From assembly GCA_002238485.1 (NCBI GenBank), contig MPMG01000002.1, forward strand, positions 302,689 to 366,688: DNA of 64,000 nucleotides. The letters are read 5' to 3'. The translations under genes and the position numbers were made by a program. This stretch comes from Chloroflexi bacterium bin20 (lineage in GTDB: Bacteria > Chloroflexota > Anaerolineae > Aggregatilineales > Phototrophicaceae). This document shows, in pieces, positions 8,952 to 18,425 of the stretch. Within the stretch, counting starts at the first letter, position 1. Each line of letters starts with the position of its first letter. Under the pieces are notes generated by a model. The model saw only the letters and a program-made list of their open reading frames with translations. It searched no databases and was not told where the DNA came from.

Positions 8952-10276
8952 TGGACAGAATCCCCAAACGCCGCAAGGTTTCGCAAGCCATTTTGCAGTC
9001 GCTCGGCAGTGGACTCGTGCCGCGCAAAGGCGTCGAGCACATCGCTGTCGGCCGCCAGGCAGAAATGGCCGAACTGCAGAATGACCTGGATATCATTTTC
9101 GACGGTGGCGCGGCTTTTCGCCTGATTGTCGGACGGTATGGCGCGGGCAAAAGTTTTATGCTGCAGTTGCTGCGCAATCATGCGCTCAACCAACGATTCG
9201 TGGTGGCAGATGCCGACTTCAGCCCGCAGCGACGTTTGACCGGCTCCAAGGGCGAAGGGCTGGCGCTCTACCGCGAGCTGCTGGGCAATTTGTCCACGAA
9301 GACGCGACCGGATGGCAATGCCTTGGGCGCGCTGATCGAAAAGTGGATTAGCAACCTGCAATCACGGCTGGCGCGGGATGGCATCGCAGCGGACTCGGAC
9401 GAATTTGACCGCAAACTCAACGGGCTCGTGCATCAGGTGCTTGGCGAAATCGAGACGATGATCCATGGCTACGATTTCGCCAATGTGCTGAATGCCTACA
9501 CGCGCGGGCACCGACAGGGTGATGACGAGCTCAAGGCGGCGGCGCTGCGCTGGTTGCGTGGCGAATATCACAGCAAGACGGAAGCGCGGCGCGGGCTGCG
9601 TGGCGATGTGCGCGTGATGATCGACGATGCCACCTGGTACGACAATCTCAAGCTGATCGCCTATTTCGCGCGGCAGGTCGGCTATCGCGGTTTGGTCATC
9701 TTCCTCGACGAAGCCGTCAACCTGTCCAAGCTCAGCAACCGGGCGGCTCGGGACAATAATTATCTGCGCCTGCTGGCCATGGTCAACGACACGTTGCAGG
9801 GCAATGCCGAACATCTGGGCATCTACATCGGCGCGACGCCAGAATCCGTGGAAGACCAGCGCCGCGGCTTTTTCAGCAACGAAGCGCTGGAAACGCGCCT
9901 GCGTGAAAGCCGCTTCAGCGCGGAGGGGCTGCGCGATCTCTCGGGACCGTTGCTCCGTCTGGATGTGCTGCATGAAGATGAACTGCTCCAGCTGCTACAG
10001 ACGGTGCGGGATATCCACGCCTGGCATCACCGCTATGAAAGCCGCGTCGACGACCGCGCTACCAACCTGTTCCTCAATGAAGTGCAGGGACGGGTGGGCG
10101 CAGACAGCTTGCTGACACCGCGCGAAGTGCTGCTCGACTTCGTCTCCCTGCTCAATCTGTTGCGTCAACATCGCCGCCAGAGCTTCGAGTCGCTGCTGGA
10201 CAGGGTCGACTATGCGACTGGCGCGCCGCCCACTGAAGAGGCGGTCGATCCGCTTTTCGCTGACTTCGCCATCTGA
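8948..10276 (+). CDS. BrxD-like P-loop ATPase (DUF2791, BREX ATP-binding family)
   Basis: 442-residue AAA-like ATPase. Walker A is GRYGAGKS (62-69) and Walker B is VIFLDEA (250-256) followed by NLSKL. The overall pattern (short N-terminus, RQAEM before Walker A, LRGDVRVMID, ETRLRE later) is that of BrxD/DUF2791 proteins of BREX type 2 (PGL) and related clusters. It overlaps the upstream gene by ATGA and the downstream helicase by one base, so the three are translationally coupled. It probably loads or regulates the helicase on DNA. No PglZ, BrxC/PglY or PglW gene is present, so this is not a standard BREX locus. Confidence 0.85.
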   Translation: MMDRIPKRRKVSQAILQSLGSGLVPRKGVEHIAVGRQAEMAELQNDLDIIFDGGAAFRLIVGRYGAGKSFMLQLLRNHALNQRFVVADADFSPQRRLTGSKGEGLALYRELLGNLSTKTRPDGNALGALIEKWISNLQSRLARDGIAADSDEFDRKLNGLVHQVLGEIETMIHGYDFANVLNAYTRGHRQGDDELKAAALRWLRGEYHSKTEARRGLRGDVRVMIDDATWYDNLKLIAYFARQVGYRGLVIFLDEAVNLSKLSNRAARDNNYLRLLAMVNDTLQGNAEHLGIYIGATPESVEDQRRGFFSNEALETRLRESRFSAEGLRDLSGPLLRLDVLHEDELLQLLQTVRDIHAWHHRYESRVDDRATNLFLNEVQGRVGADSLLTPREVLLDFVSLLNLLRQHRRQSFESLLDRVDYATGAPPTEEAVDPLFADFAI

Positions 10277-12546
10277 TGAGCGACAGCGCCTTTTACCAGC
10301 TTGCGCCATTCGTACAGGAGTTCATTTATCGCCATCGCTGGGACGAGTTGCGCCCCTTCCAGAGCGAGGCGATCGCCGCCATCCTGGGCGCGCCACAGCA
10401 TGTGTTGATCTGCAGCGCCACCGCCAGCGGCAAGACCGAAGCTGCCCTGCTGCCCATCATCACCCGGCTGCATGAAGACCCGCCCCAGTCTATCGGCGCG
10501 CTCTATATCGGTCCCTTGAAAGCGCTGATTAACGACCAGTTCTTGCGACTGAACGATCTGCTGGACGACAGCGGCATCCCCGTGCAAAGCTGGCATGGCG
10601 ATGTGCCGCAATCCAAAAAAACGGGCTTTTTGCGGCGGGCACGCGGCATCTTGCAGATCACGCCCGAATCGCTGGAAGCCATGCTGATGCGCCGCCATCA
10701 CGAATTGACGCGGCTCTTCGGCGATCTGCGCTTTGTGGTCATAGACGAGGTGCACGCCTTCCTCGCTTCTGACCGCGGCCGCCAGGTGATCTGCCAGCTG
10801 GAGCGGCTTTCGCGGGTCAGCCAGCAGCCTTTCCGCCGCATCGGGCTTTCAGCAACAGTAGGCGAGCCCAAGCTGGCGATGCGCTGGCTGCAGGGTAATA
10901 GTCCGCTGCCCACGCGCAAGATCGACTCAACTGCGCGCCCACCCATCAAGCTGGCGCTGGAGTATTTCCGCTTTCCCAAACCCATAAGCGAAGACGAGCC
11001 CACGCTGACGCAACTGCCCCTGGATGCGGATTCGGCAAGCCTGACACAACTCAATGTCGACCCCGCCCTCTATTACGCGCATATGCACAGCTTGACGCAG
11101 CGCGCCGCCAAGACGCTCATCTTCGCCAACAGCCGCGATGGTGTCGAGCAGATCGGCCTGGCGCTGCGCAAGATTTCCCAGCGCGAGAAATTGCCCAGCT
11201 TTTACCACGTGCATCATGGCAATGTATCTGCGCCGCTGCGAGAAAGCGCCGAAGCAGCCATGCGCGCGCCCGATGCGCTGGCTTGCGTCGCCGCCACTGT
11301 CACGCTGGAACTGGGCATTGACCTCGGGCAGCTCGACCAGGTCATTCAGGTCAACGCCACGCACACAGTCAGCAGCTTCGTGCAGCGCTTGGGGCGGTCG
11401 GGCCGGCGCGGCGGCAGCGCCTCGAAGATGTTTTTCTATTGCAGCGAAGACGACCGCGATGCCGCTCATATCGGCGAAGAAATGCCCTGGAATCTCTTGC
11501 AGACGATCGCCATCATCCAGCTTTACGCGGAAGAGCGCTGGATCGAGCCGCCGCATATCGCCCGCTTGCCCAACAGCCTGCTTTATCACCAAACGATGAG
11601 CACCGTCTATGCGCATACCGAGCTGACACCGCCGCAATTGGCCGAGCGCGTGCTGGGTTTAGCGCCATTTGCACAGGTTACGCAAGATCATTTTCGCGCG
11701 CTGCTGCGGCATCTGCTGGTCATCGACCATTTGCAGCAGGCGCCAGGCGGCGGGCTGATCATCGGCTTCAGCGCCGAGAAGATCGTCAATCATTACAGCT
11801 TTTTTGCGGTATTTTCCGATGAGACTTTGTTTCGCGTGCGCGACAAAAGCCGCGAGATCGGCACGGTTCAATCGCCGCCGGCAGTCGATGACACCCTGGT
11901 GCTGGCGGGCTATATTTGGCGCGTGCTGCATGTCGACTATCAACAGCGCATCATCGAGGTCGTGCGCGCGCAGGGCAGGAAAGGGCAAGCCTGGCACGGC
12001 GGCGGACCTGACATTCACAGCCGCGTCTTGCAGCGCATGCGCCAGTTGCTGCAAACCGAAAGCGAGCCCAATTATCTTTATGAACGGGCAAAAATGCGCC
12101 TCGGGCTGGCACGCGGGGCAGCGAAACGAGCGGGCTTGCTGGATAAGGCGCTCTTGCCGCTGGCGAATGGTCGCTGGCTGCTGCTGCCCTGGTGCGGCAC
12201 CCGTCAATTCGACACCTTGATGACGTTGCTGCGACACGCGGGCATGGAAGTGCGTGAACCCTACACACCCTACTATGCGGTTCTTGGCGGCTGCAACAAC
12301 CTTGCCGAATTGGTGAATGCGCTGGCTGGCATTTGCGCGAATCCGCCCAGCGCCGCCCAACTGGCAAGTCAGCAGCCACCTGAAGCGCTCCACCGCGAGA
12401 AATATGACCGCTTTGTGCCGCCAGAGCTGCTGCGCGAAAGTTACGCGTCCGACCACCTGGATCTGCCCGGCGCGCTGGCATGTTTACGAGGCATGCTCGG
12501 GATGGAGCGGGAAGCGCCTGCTGCCGCGAAGTCGTTCACCGGCTAG
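10276..12546 (+). CDS. DEAD/DEAH helicase, Lhr-like superfamily 2 (BrxH-type partner)
   Basis: 756-residue SF2 helicase. Walker A is ATASGKTEA (48-56), motif II DEVH (157-160), motif III in GLSATVG near 195, and motif VI QRLGRSGRRGG near 375. Motif spacing resembles Lhr-family helicases (COG1201) such as those paired with BrxD in PGL/BREX type 2. The C-terminal half is a long non-catalytic domain. It starts one base inside the ATPase stop and ends with TAG inside a CTAG shared with the stop of the convergent methyltransferase. It likely translocates on DNA with the BrxD-like ATPase during phage defense; that role is inferred from context. Confidence 0.88.
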   Translation: MSDSAFYQLAPFVQEFIYRHRWDELRPFQSEAIAAILGAPQHVLICSATASGKTEAALLPIITRLHEDPPQSIGALYIGPLKALINDQFLRLNDLLDDSGIPVQSWHGDVPQSKKTGFLRRARGILQITPESLEAMLMRRHHELTRLFGDLRFVVIDEVHAFLASDRGRQVICQLERLSRVSQQPFRRIGLSATVGEPKLAMRWLQGNSPLPTRKIDSTARPPIKLALEYFRFPKPISEDEPTLTQLPLDADSASLTQLNVDPALYYAHMHSLTQRAAKTLIFANSRDGVEQIGLALRKISQREKLPSFYHVHHGNVSAPLRESAEAAMRAPDALACVAATVTLELGIDLGQLDQVIQVNATHTVSSFVQRLGRSGRRGGSASKMFFYCSEDDRDAAHIGEEMPWNLLQTIAIIQLYAEERWIEPPHIARLPNSLLYHQTMSTVYAHTELTPPQLAERVLGLAPFAQVTQDHFRALLRHLLVIDHLQQAPGGGLIIGFSAEKIVNHYSFFAVFSDETLFRVRDKSREIGTVQSPPAVDDTLVLAGYIWRVLHVDYQQRIIEVVRAQGRKGQAWHGGGPDIHSRVLQRMRQLLQTESEPNYLYERAKMRLGLARGAAKRAGLLDKALLPLANGRWLLLPWCGTRQFDTLMTLLRHAGMEVREPYTPYYAVLGGCNNLAELVNALAGICANPPSAAQLASQQPPEALHREKYDRFVPPELLRESYASDHLDLPGALACLRGMLGMEREAPAAAKSFTG

Positions 12547-15500
12547 ACGTCTAGCAGCCGGGCAACGATTCCGTCAATCACGGCGATCTTGTCGGCAAGG
12601 ATTTCGCGCGCCCGGCCGCGCGCCCTGCCCGGACCGCCATTGAGCAATTGGTTTTCGTCCATGCCCTTCATTTCTTCGATTCTTTCGTGTGCCTGCATGC
12701 TTAATCGCGCCAGTTCTTGATGATCGGGAGTGTCTTTTTCATATATGGGGATGGCGCAGGCTTCAAATGGCGTGCGGTGGATATCGCGATGCCCCCATAA
12801 GCCTTGAGATTGATGTGCCTTTATGGATTCATTTACAGTTGGTGAATTCAGAATCGCGGAGAGGTAGTGCGCTTCCTGAAGCGTTTCGGTTGATAAGTAG
12901 TATGTTTTTGTGTCTACCACGAATCCTCGCACCCTGCGACGATAAACTCGCAAGTTGTCTGCGTCGATATCCAAAACGCAGCTTGCTATGTTGGTGCCGC
13001 TTCCACCATAGATCACTCGATATTGATCTCTAACACTTTGCCTGGTCAATTTGCCGCGATAGTTTAACCAGTTGGGCCATGACGCCGTAGTTGTGCTATT
13101 CCTATGTTCCTCCCAGGTCTTGTTCATGATGTCAAACCAGGAAGTGAAATCCTCAATATGTCCTTTCACGGCGAATGCCAAAACATCGTGCAGCATTTCC
13201 AGCTTGCCTTCGTCGTTCAGCCGGGCGGGCAGCGCGACCATGTTTAACTTCTGATAACCAAAAGGCAGCAGGTGCTTGCTCAACAGGGTGGCGTATATAT
13301 ATGGAGAACTGGCTCGGCCTTCCAGTTTGAAGCCTTTCCAGGGCAGTTTGGCATCTTTGTTCAGTTCTGGATCGGTCTCTACGATGGGAAAATGTGGCGC
13401 GCCGGCCGGGCGCACGAAACACAAATTGCGCGGGACGAGCGACGCGCCTTGGGAAAACAGCTCGTAATAGTAGATGCTGCGGATTTTCGGATCGACGAAG
13501 CTGGTGACCGTTTCTCCGACGCTTAGCAGCGGTTCGGCTTCTGCCAGCGGCAATTCGTGTTTGTCGAAGCGCGCCTGGTATGTCCGGGTAGGGATGTTCT
13601 GTTTTACGATTTCGTCATTGGACAGAATCAACACAGCAGACGGCACATTGAACAAGGGACTGACATCGCCCACATCGAGGATCCGCGTCATGCCTTGTCG
13701 TTGGAAGGGACGGTGCTGCTTTGCGCCAGTGAGTACGCTTCGAGGCATGACAAAAGCCAGCGTGCCCGTATCTTTCAAATAACGGTCTTTGGCATGGGCG
13801 AAAAACAGCGTGCTCAAATCCATTTGGGTGAAGAGCTTGACATCGCTCGAGTCGATAAGCTGATAGTAGATAGACAGGTCTTTCACTTCGTCCTGCCAGA
13901 CTGCGCTGTTGATGTAGCGATAAGATAGCCAGGGCGGATTGCCGATGACGACATCAAATTGCTTTTCCGCCAGAACCAGCGGACGCGAAAGATTCTTCAA
14001 GATGTATGCCCAAATCCTGTTGCGCCCCTCAATGATCAAGGTGGCAAGCAAATGGAAGTTGCCAGCCCACAGATTGCGGAAGGTTGGATTGCCCAAGTCG
14101 CCGTAGATATCTTGTACCCAGCGTCTGAATACATTTGCCAGCTGTGAGGTCTGTGCCGGATCAGCGACAAGCTTCGCCATTTCGTCCATGATGTCTATCG
14201 TACGCGTGAGCTTGTCGGCGTCCACAGCCGATTCTACAGGGATGCGGAATAGCTCATCGTTCTCCCAGTCGACTGCAATCGTGACGGCATCCTCGCTACG
14301 GTTCTCCAGCGGTCGGATCAGCGCGTCCGCCATGAAGACCGGCAAGGGCGCTACATGGTCATCGCCATTGCTTTCGCCGATTTCCAGATGCTCGCGCAAT
14401 GCCAACAGATAATTGATTCGCGCAATCGTCACCGCCAGCGGATGGATATCAATGCCGACGATGTTGTTCAATGCGAAGTCAACCAGATCGCGCCCTTGCA
14501 AGCCTTTGTCCGCAAGGTGGCGTATGGCATTGAAAAGGAAGCTGCCAGAGCCGCAAGCGGGGTCAAGCAGGCTCTGTGGCGCGTTGTAGTCGATTTCCTG
14601 CAAGACCAGTTGCGCCAGCCAGTCGGGCGTGTAATATTCGCCCAGATCGTGCCGCGTTTCTGGGTCGACCAGATTTTGATACAGTTGCTTCAACAAGTCC
14701 TGCTGGATGACGTGCAGATCATAAACCAGCAATTCGCCTGACAGTTCGTATAAGAGATCAATCGATTCTTGCTGAATATCGTCCATCAGCAGCCAGGCGA
14801 AGAAATCGTTCTCGCCGACATTGCTGATGCCGAACTTTTGAAAAGCCGAACCCGTGACAATCCGGTAAATGTCAGTGCGCGGCGGACGACCTTCCAGCGC
14901 CGCGAATAACAGAATCTTGGCGAACTGCGACAGAAAGCTGTGCCGCAAGAACAGTTCGTCATCGGCAATATCCGAGCCGTAGACCTTGCTCAGCAAACCG
15001 CGCCACTGCCCGCGCCAGACATCCAGCTCAGTCTTGCTTTGCGCTTTGTCCAGCAGCCGCGCCAGCCTCTGCCGGGCGAGCCGAAATGCGGGACTGTCGA
15101 TGCCAAAGCGCTGTACGATGTCATCGGCTGTCGGCTCGATCTGCTTTTTGCTGAACAGGTAAGCATCCAGCCACAGATAGGTGGCGCGCGAGTCTACTTC
15201 GGCGATATTGAAATGGCTGACTTCTTGCGCTTCAAGCTCTTCATCCAGGATGTAAGTGCGGAAGCGGATGCCGTCGGTCAGCATTCCGACATAACGATTC
15301 AACTCGGGCATTTCGCGCATGTAATCGCGTAGCTGTTCTATGTTTTCTCCAAGCTTTGTGTCGATGTTGCGCTTGAATTCGATCACCAGGTCGCCAAACA
15401 AAGCATCGACATAGCCATGCTTTTTCACTTTCGACATGGTGATGTGATGCTCAAGCTCAATATCTTCGGATCTCACGCCAAAGGCGCTGTGGATGAAAGT

Positions 15501-15602
15501 GAGGAAGGCATGGCTAATCTGCCGTTCAGGCTTGTCGGTTGCGTGCGCGTTCGCAATGATGCTTAAGTATTCTGCGAGCCTGGCGTCAAATTCCGGTGGC
15601 AT
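12543..15602 (-). CDS. Single-chain restriction endonuclease-methyltransferase (type IIG-like, N6-adenine)
   Basis: 1019-residue protein with nuclease, methylase and specificity parts in one chain. The N-terminus has a PD-(D/E)XK-type site: Asp66 in GYVDALFG and Glu75-Phe-Lys77 in VIEFK. The methylase core has GEYYTPDW (321-328), AdoMet motif I DPACGSGSF (347-355) and catalytic NPPW (555-558), which marks N6-adenine chemistry. The remaining 400 residues should carry target recognition. ATG at 15602 has GGAGA upstream and begins MPPEFD; the longer frame from 15644 adds a dubious extension. The 3' part is AT-richer (13021-13080 has 26 of 60 G/C) than neighbours, a sign of transfer. It is convergent with the helicase operon. 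Confidence 0.87.
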   Translation of the reverse strand: MPPEFDARLAEYLSIIANAHATDKPERQISHAFLTFIHSAFGVRSEDIELEHHITMSKVKKHGYVDALFGDLVIEFKRNIDTKLGENIEQLRDYMREMPELNRYVGMLTDGIRFRTYILDEELEAQEVSHFNIAEVDSRATYLWLDAYLFSKKQIEPTADDIVQRFGIDSPAFRLARQRLARLLDKAQSKTELDVWRGQWRGLLSKVYGSDIADDELFLRHSFLSQFAKILLFAALEGRPPRTDIYRIVTGSAFQKFGISNVGENDFFAWLLMDDIQQESIDLLYELSGELLVYDLHVIQQDLLKQLYQNLVDPETRHDLGEYYTPDWLAQLVLQEIDYNAPQSLLDPACGSGSFLFNAIRHLADKGLQGRDLVDFALNNIVGIDIHPLAVTIARINYLLALREHLEIGESNGDDHVAPLPVFMADALIRPLENRSEDAVTIAVDWENDELFRIPVESAVDADKLTRTIDIMDEMAKLVADPAQTSQLANVFRRWVQDIYGDLGNPTFRNLWAGNFHLLATLIIEGRNRIWAYILKNLSRPLVLAEKQFDVVIGNPPWLSYRYINSAVWQDEVKDLSIYYQLIDSSDVKLFTQMDLSTLFFAHAKDRYLKDTGTLAFVMPRSVLTGAKQHRPFQRQGMTRILDVGDVSPLFNVPSAVLILSNDEIVKQNIPTRTYQARFDKHELPLAEAEPLLSVGETVTSFVDPKIRSIYYYELFSQGASLVPRNLCFVRPAGAPHFPIVETDPELNKDAKLPWKGFKLEGRASSPYIYATLLSKHLLPFGYQKLNMVALPARLNDEGKLEMLHDVLAFAVKGHIEDFTSWFDIMNKTWEEHRNSTTTASWPNWLNYRGKLTRQSVRDQYRVIYGGSGTNIASCVLDIDADNLRVYRRRVRGFVVDTKTYYLSTETLQEAHYLSAILNSPTVNESIKAHQSQGLWGHRDIHRTPFEACAIPIYEKDTPDHQELARLSMQAHERIEEMKGMDENQLLNGGPGRARGRAREILADKIAVIDGIVARLLDV

Positions 15603-15714
15603 GCCATGTCTCCGCTGTGGGCAAGTGCGCTTGTATTTTACCACTTTCGGTGGCGATGCCGCTTGGTGGAAGCCTTCCCCCAGCCTGATGGAGGACTCAG
15701 GAGGTTGCCATCTG

Positions 15715-15723
15715 TGCTACAAT
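15715..15723 (+). promoter_or_regulatory. Extended -10 TGCTACAAT for the cupin gene
   Basis: TG-C-TACAAT preceded by GCCATCTG. The same stretch recurs before the gene at 59811. A 27-base leader with a Shine-Dalgarno follows. Confidence 0.55.
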
Positions 15724-15750
15724 CACCGCTCGAAAATCAGGAGCCGCCCG

Positions 15751-16212
15751 ATGTCTCAACCCCCCGACTGGCGCGAGCATGGCGTGCGCATTGTGCGCAG
15801 TGACGAGCTCGACAGCAACACGCCCCAGACGCCCGGCATGACGCGCGCAGCCGCCATCAACCACGCCAAAGCCGGCGCAAACAAATTGTGGGCGGGCACC
15901 GTCAACATCCAGCCCGATGCCAAAACCGGCGCCCACCATCATGGCGATCTGGAAAGCGTCATCTATGTTGTCAGTGGACGCGCCCGCATGCGCTGGGGCG
16001 AACGGCTGGAATATGTCGCCGAAGCCGAAGCGGGCGATTTTATCTATGTGCCGCCCTTCGTGCCCCACCAGGAGATCAACGCCAAGCCCGATGAAGCGCT
16101 GCTGTGCATCCTCGTGCGCAGCGACCAGGAAGCGGTCGTCGTCAACCTGGATATCGAGCCGGCCGAAGTATCGGAAACCACTTGGGTAGGACCGAATCAC
16201 CCGCAGGGGTGA
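15751..16212 (+). CDS. Cupin domain protein
   Basis: 153-residue single-domain cupin. The metal site is visible as GAHHHGDLESVIYVV (two His and a Glu) and the second motif as VPPFVPHQEIN (His). The start at 15751 is chosen because AGGAG lies upstream and the conserved fold begins soon after; the longer frame would run into the neighbouring divergent gene. Small cupins of this type bind a metal and act as isomerases, dioxygenases or sugar binders. No specific substrate can be assigned from sequence or context, as the gene stands alone between a restriction enzyme and an alcohol dehydrogenase. Confidence 0.8.
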   Translation: MSQPPDWREHGVRIVRSDELDSNTPQTPGMTRAAAINHAKAGANKLWAGTVNIQPDAKTGAHHHGDLESVIYVVSGRARMRWGERLEYVAEAEAGDFIYVPPFVPHQEINAKPDEALLCILVRSDQEAVVVNLDIEPAEVSETTWVGPNHPQG

Positions 16213-16253
16213 TCAAATTTACCCATCCATTTTGTCCCTATTTCATACGGGGA

Positions 16254-17282
16254 TTATGACGGTCGCAGCAGCACCTTGGCGACATCGCCCGGCGCTTCAA
16301 TGAGCCGCTCGAACCACGAGCCGCCTTCGCCCAGCGGCGCTTCGTGAATCCACGGGTCGAGGCGCAGCGCACCTTCCGCCAGCAGCTCCAGCCCACGCGC
16401 GAAATTGGCAGGCGTATAGGCGAAGGAGCCGCGCGCCACGATTTCGCTGCGGATCATGTTGGCGACCGGCATGGCGCTGGTTTCTTCGTGCAAGCCGCTG
16501 AGGATGATTGTGCCGCTCGCCCGTGCCGCCGCCACGCATTGTTCGCGTGTTTGGGCTGTGCCGACCGCATCGACAGCGACTGTCACGCCAGCGCCAGAGG
16601 TAGCATCAAGCACAGCCGCGACCGGGTCGCTTTCTCGGGGCTGCAGGGGAATGCCGCCCAGCTCTGCGCCCATGTTCAGACGCGCCGCATCCAGCTCGGC
16701 GATGAAGACGCGCGCCGCCCCCTGATAGCGCAGCATCTGCAAGCTCAGCAAACCGATGGGTCCCGCGCCGATGACCAGGCAGTCTTCGTCCGCGACTGTG
16801 CCCGCCAGCTCGGCAATGCGCACAGCACAGCCAGCCGGTTCGGTCAGCGCGCCAATCCGTGTATCCATGCCCGCGGGCAGCTGCAGCGCCAACTTAGCTG
16901 GGGCGCTGACGAATTCGGCGAATGCGCCCGGACGATGCGCGCCCAGCAGACGGCGGTTGGCGCAAAGCTGATTGACGCCCGCCAGACAAACCGGGCAATC
17001 GCCGCAATACCAGAGCGGATTGACCGTCACCAGCGCGCCAACTTGCAAGTCGGGGCGCAGCTGTGGCACGAGCGGACCAAGCTCGACGATCTCGCCAGCG
17101 AATTCGTGCCCCATGATCAACGGTGGCATGCGCAGCGCATTGTGTCCCAGATAGCCGCTTAGCTCGCTGCCGCAGATGCCGGCCTGCCGGACGCGAATCA
17201 CAATTTCGTCGCCGGCTGCTGTGGGCGCGGGTTCACTTTGCAGTTGCATTTGCCGCGCCGCCCGCCATACCAGCGCTTGCAT
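16254..17282 (-). CDS. Zinc-dependent alcohol/polyol dehydrogenase
   Basis: 342-residue medium-chain dehydrogenase. The catalytic zinc site is GICGSELS (Cys) and MGHEFAG (His-Glu), and the structural zinc site is the four-cysteine cluster in YCGDCPVC plus QLC. The NAD-binding motif GAGPIGLLSLQ follows. The start at MQALVW is supported by GAGGAGAAAGGA just upstream. Members of this group oxidise threonine, sorbitol, galactitol-1-phosphate and similar polyols. The neighbours (a cupin, and an esterase on the other strand) do not narrow the substrate. Confidence 0.85.
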   Translation of the reverse strand: MQALVWRAARQMQLQSEPAPTAAGDEIVIRVRQAGICGSELSGYLGHNALRMPPLIMGHEFAGEIVELGPLVPQLRPDLQVGALVTVNPLWYCGDCPVCLAGVNQLCANRRLLGAHRPGAFAEFVSAPAKLALQLPAGMDTRIGALTEPAGCAVRIAELAGTVADEDCLVIGAGPIGLLSLQMLRYQGAARVFIAELDAARLNMGAELGGIPLQPRESDPVAAVLDATSGAGVTVAVDAVGTAQTREQCVAAARASGTIILSGLHEETSAMPVANMIRSEIVARGSFAYTPANFARGLELLAEGALRLDPWIHEAPLGEGGSWFERLIEAPGDVAKVLLRPS

Positions 17283-17427
17283 GCTGTTTCCTTTCTCCTC
17301 AGTCGGCATCAATGCGCAGGGACCCCGTAAAAGCTGCCCTGTGCCACGACGCCGCTGATCAGATGCTTCTGCCCGAACTAGAATACCACGAACATGGGCA
17401 TGGTCATCTGCGGGCTTGCCTTTACGC

Positions 17428-17433
17428 TATACT
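17428..17433 (+). promoter_or_regulatory. -10 element TATACT for the esterase gene
   Basis: TATACT 35 bases upstream of the TTG start, preceded by ACGC as at other promoters of this window. Confidence 0.45.
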
Positions 17434-17468
17434 CCGCCCAGTGTCAGCCTAGGAAAAGGAGATTCGCC

Positions 17469-18425
17469 TTGCCACTTTTTGATATGCCCCTGGAAGAACT
17501 GCGCGTCTACAAACCGCAGCGCAAGGAACCAGCCGACTTCGACGACTTCTGGCGCGAGACCTTGTCCGAGGCTCGCCAGCACGACCTGGCTGCCACATTT
17601 GAGCCGATCGACAGCGGGCTGGAAACGATCAATGTCTATGATGTGACCTTTGCGGGTTTTGGCGGAGCGCCTATCAAAGGCTGGTATCTCGTGCCGAGGC
17701 ATCTGCCTGCCCCACTGCCGGCTGTCGTGCATTACATCGGCTATGGCGGTGGACGAGGCTATCCGCTGGAGTGGCTGGAATTCCCCTCGGCCGGTTTCGC
17801 CCACCTGGTGATGGACAGTCGCGGACAAGGCAGCGACACCGCCGACATGCCCAATGGCGTCAACCCAGCCGTGCCCGGCTATATGACGCAGGGTATCCTC
17901 GACCCGCGCACTTATTATTACCGCCGTCTGTATACCGATGCCGTGCGCGCAGTTGATGCCATCGTCACTCGCAGCGAAATCGACCAAAAGCGCATCGCGG
18001 TGACTGGCGGCAGCCAGGGTGGCGGCTTGTGCATTGCTGCGGCTGGCTTGCGCGATGATGTGGCTTACTGCCTGCCCGATGTGCCATTTTTGTCGCATTT
18101 TCGGCGCGCAGTCGATATCACGCCCAACAACCCCTACCAAGAAATCGCCCGTTACCTGGCCACGCACCGCGACAAGATCGATGTCGTCTTCAACACGCTG
18201 GCTTATTTTGATGGCGTCAATTTTGCCGCGCGCATGCAGGCGGGGGCATTTTATTCCGTGGGCATCATGGACACAGTTTGCCCACCCTCAACGGTCTATG
18301 CCTCGTACAACCAGGTACGCAGCCAAAAGCGCATCGTGGAATATCACTACAACAATCATGAAGGTGGCGGCGCACAACATCTGCTGGAGAAAATCCGCAT
18401 ACTGAGAGAATTGTGGCTGGCATGA
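17469..18425 (+). CDS. Acetylxylan esterase / cephalosporin-C deacetylase family (AXE1)
   Basis: 318-residue alpha/beta hydrolase that removes acetyl groups from xylo-oligosaccharides or related esters. It has the YIGYGGGRG oxyanion region, the nucleophile elbow GGSQGGG, an acidic residue in the MDTVCPPST segment and the catalytic His in YNNHEGGG. Length matches the AXE1 family (about 320). TTG is taken as the start because AAAAGGA sits eight bases upstream; an upstream in-frame ATG at 17394 would overlap the promoter. The stop overlaps the next gene's ATG (ATGA), so the two are coupled. It contributes to plant-polysaccharide use. Confidence 0.85.
   Translation: MPLFDMPLEELRVYKPQRKEPADFDDFWRETLSEARQHDLAATFEPIDSGLETINVYDVTFAGFGGAPIKGWYLVPRHLPAPLPAVVHYIGYGGGRGYPLEWLEFPSAGFAHLVMDSRGQGSDTADMPNGVNPAVPGYMTQGILDPRTYYYRRLYTDAVRAVDAIVTRSEIDQKRIAVTGGSQGGGLCIAAAGLRDDVAYCLPDVPFLSHFRRAVDITPNNPYQEIARYLATHRDKIDVVFNTLAYFDGVNFAARMQAGAFYSVGIMDTVCPPSTVYASYNQVRSQKRIVEYHYNNHEGGGAQHLLEKIRILRELWLA

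Noticed and set aside
7785-12546. A standard BREX locus
   Set aside because: Only BrxD-like and BrxH-like genes are present; PglZ, BrxC/PglY and PglW are missing within the window.
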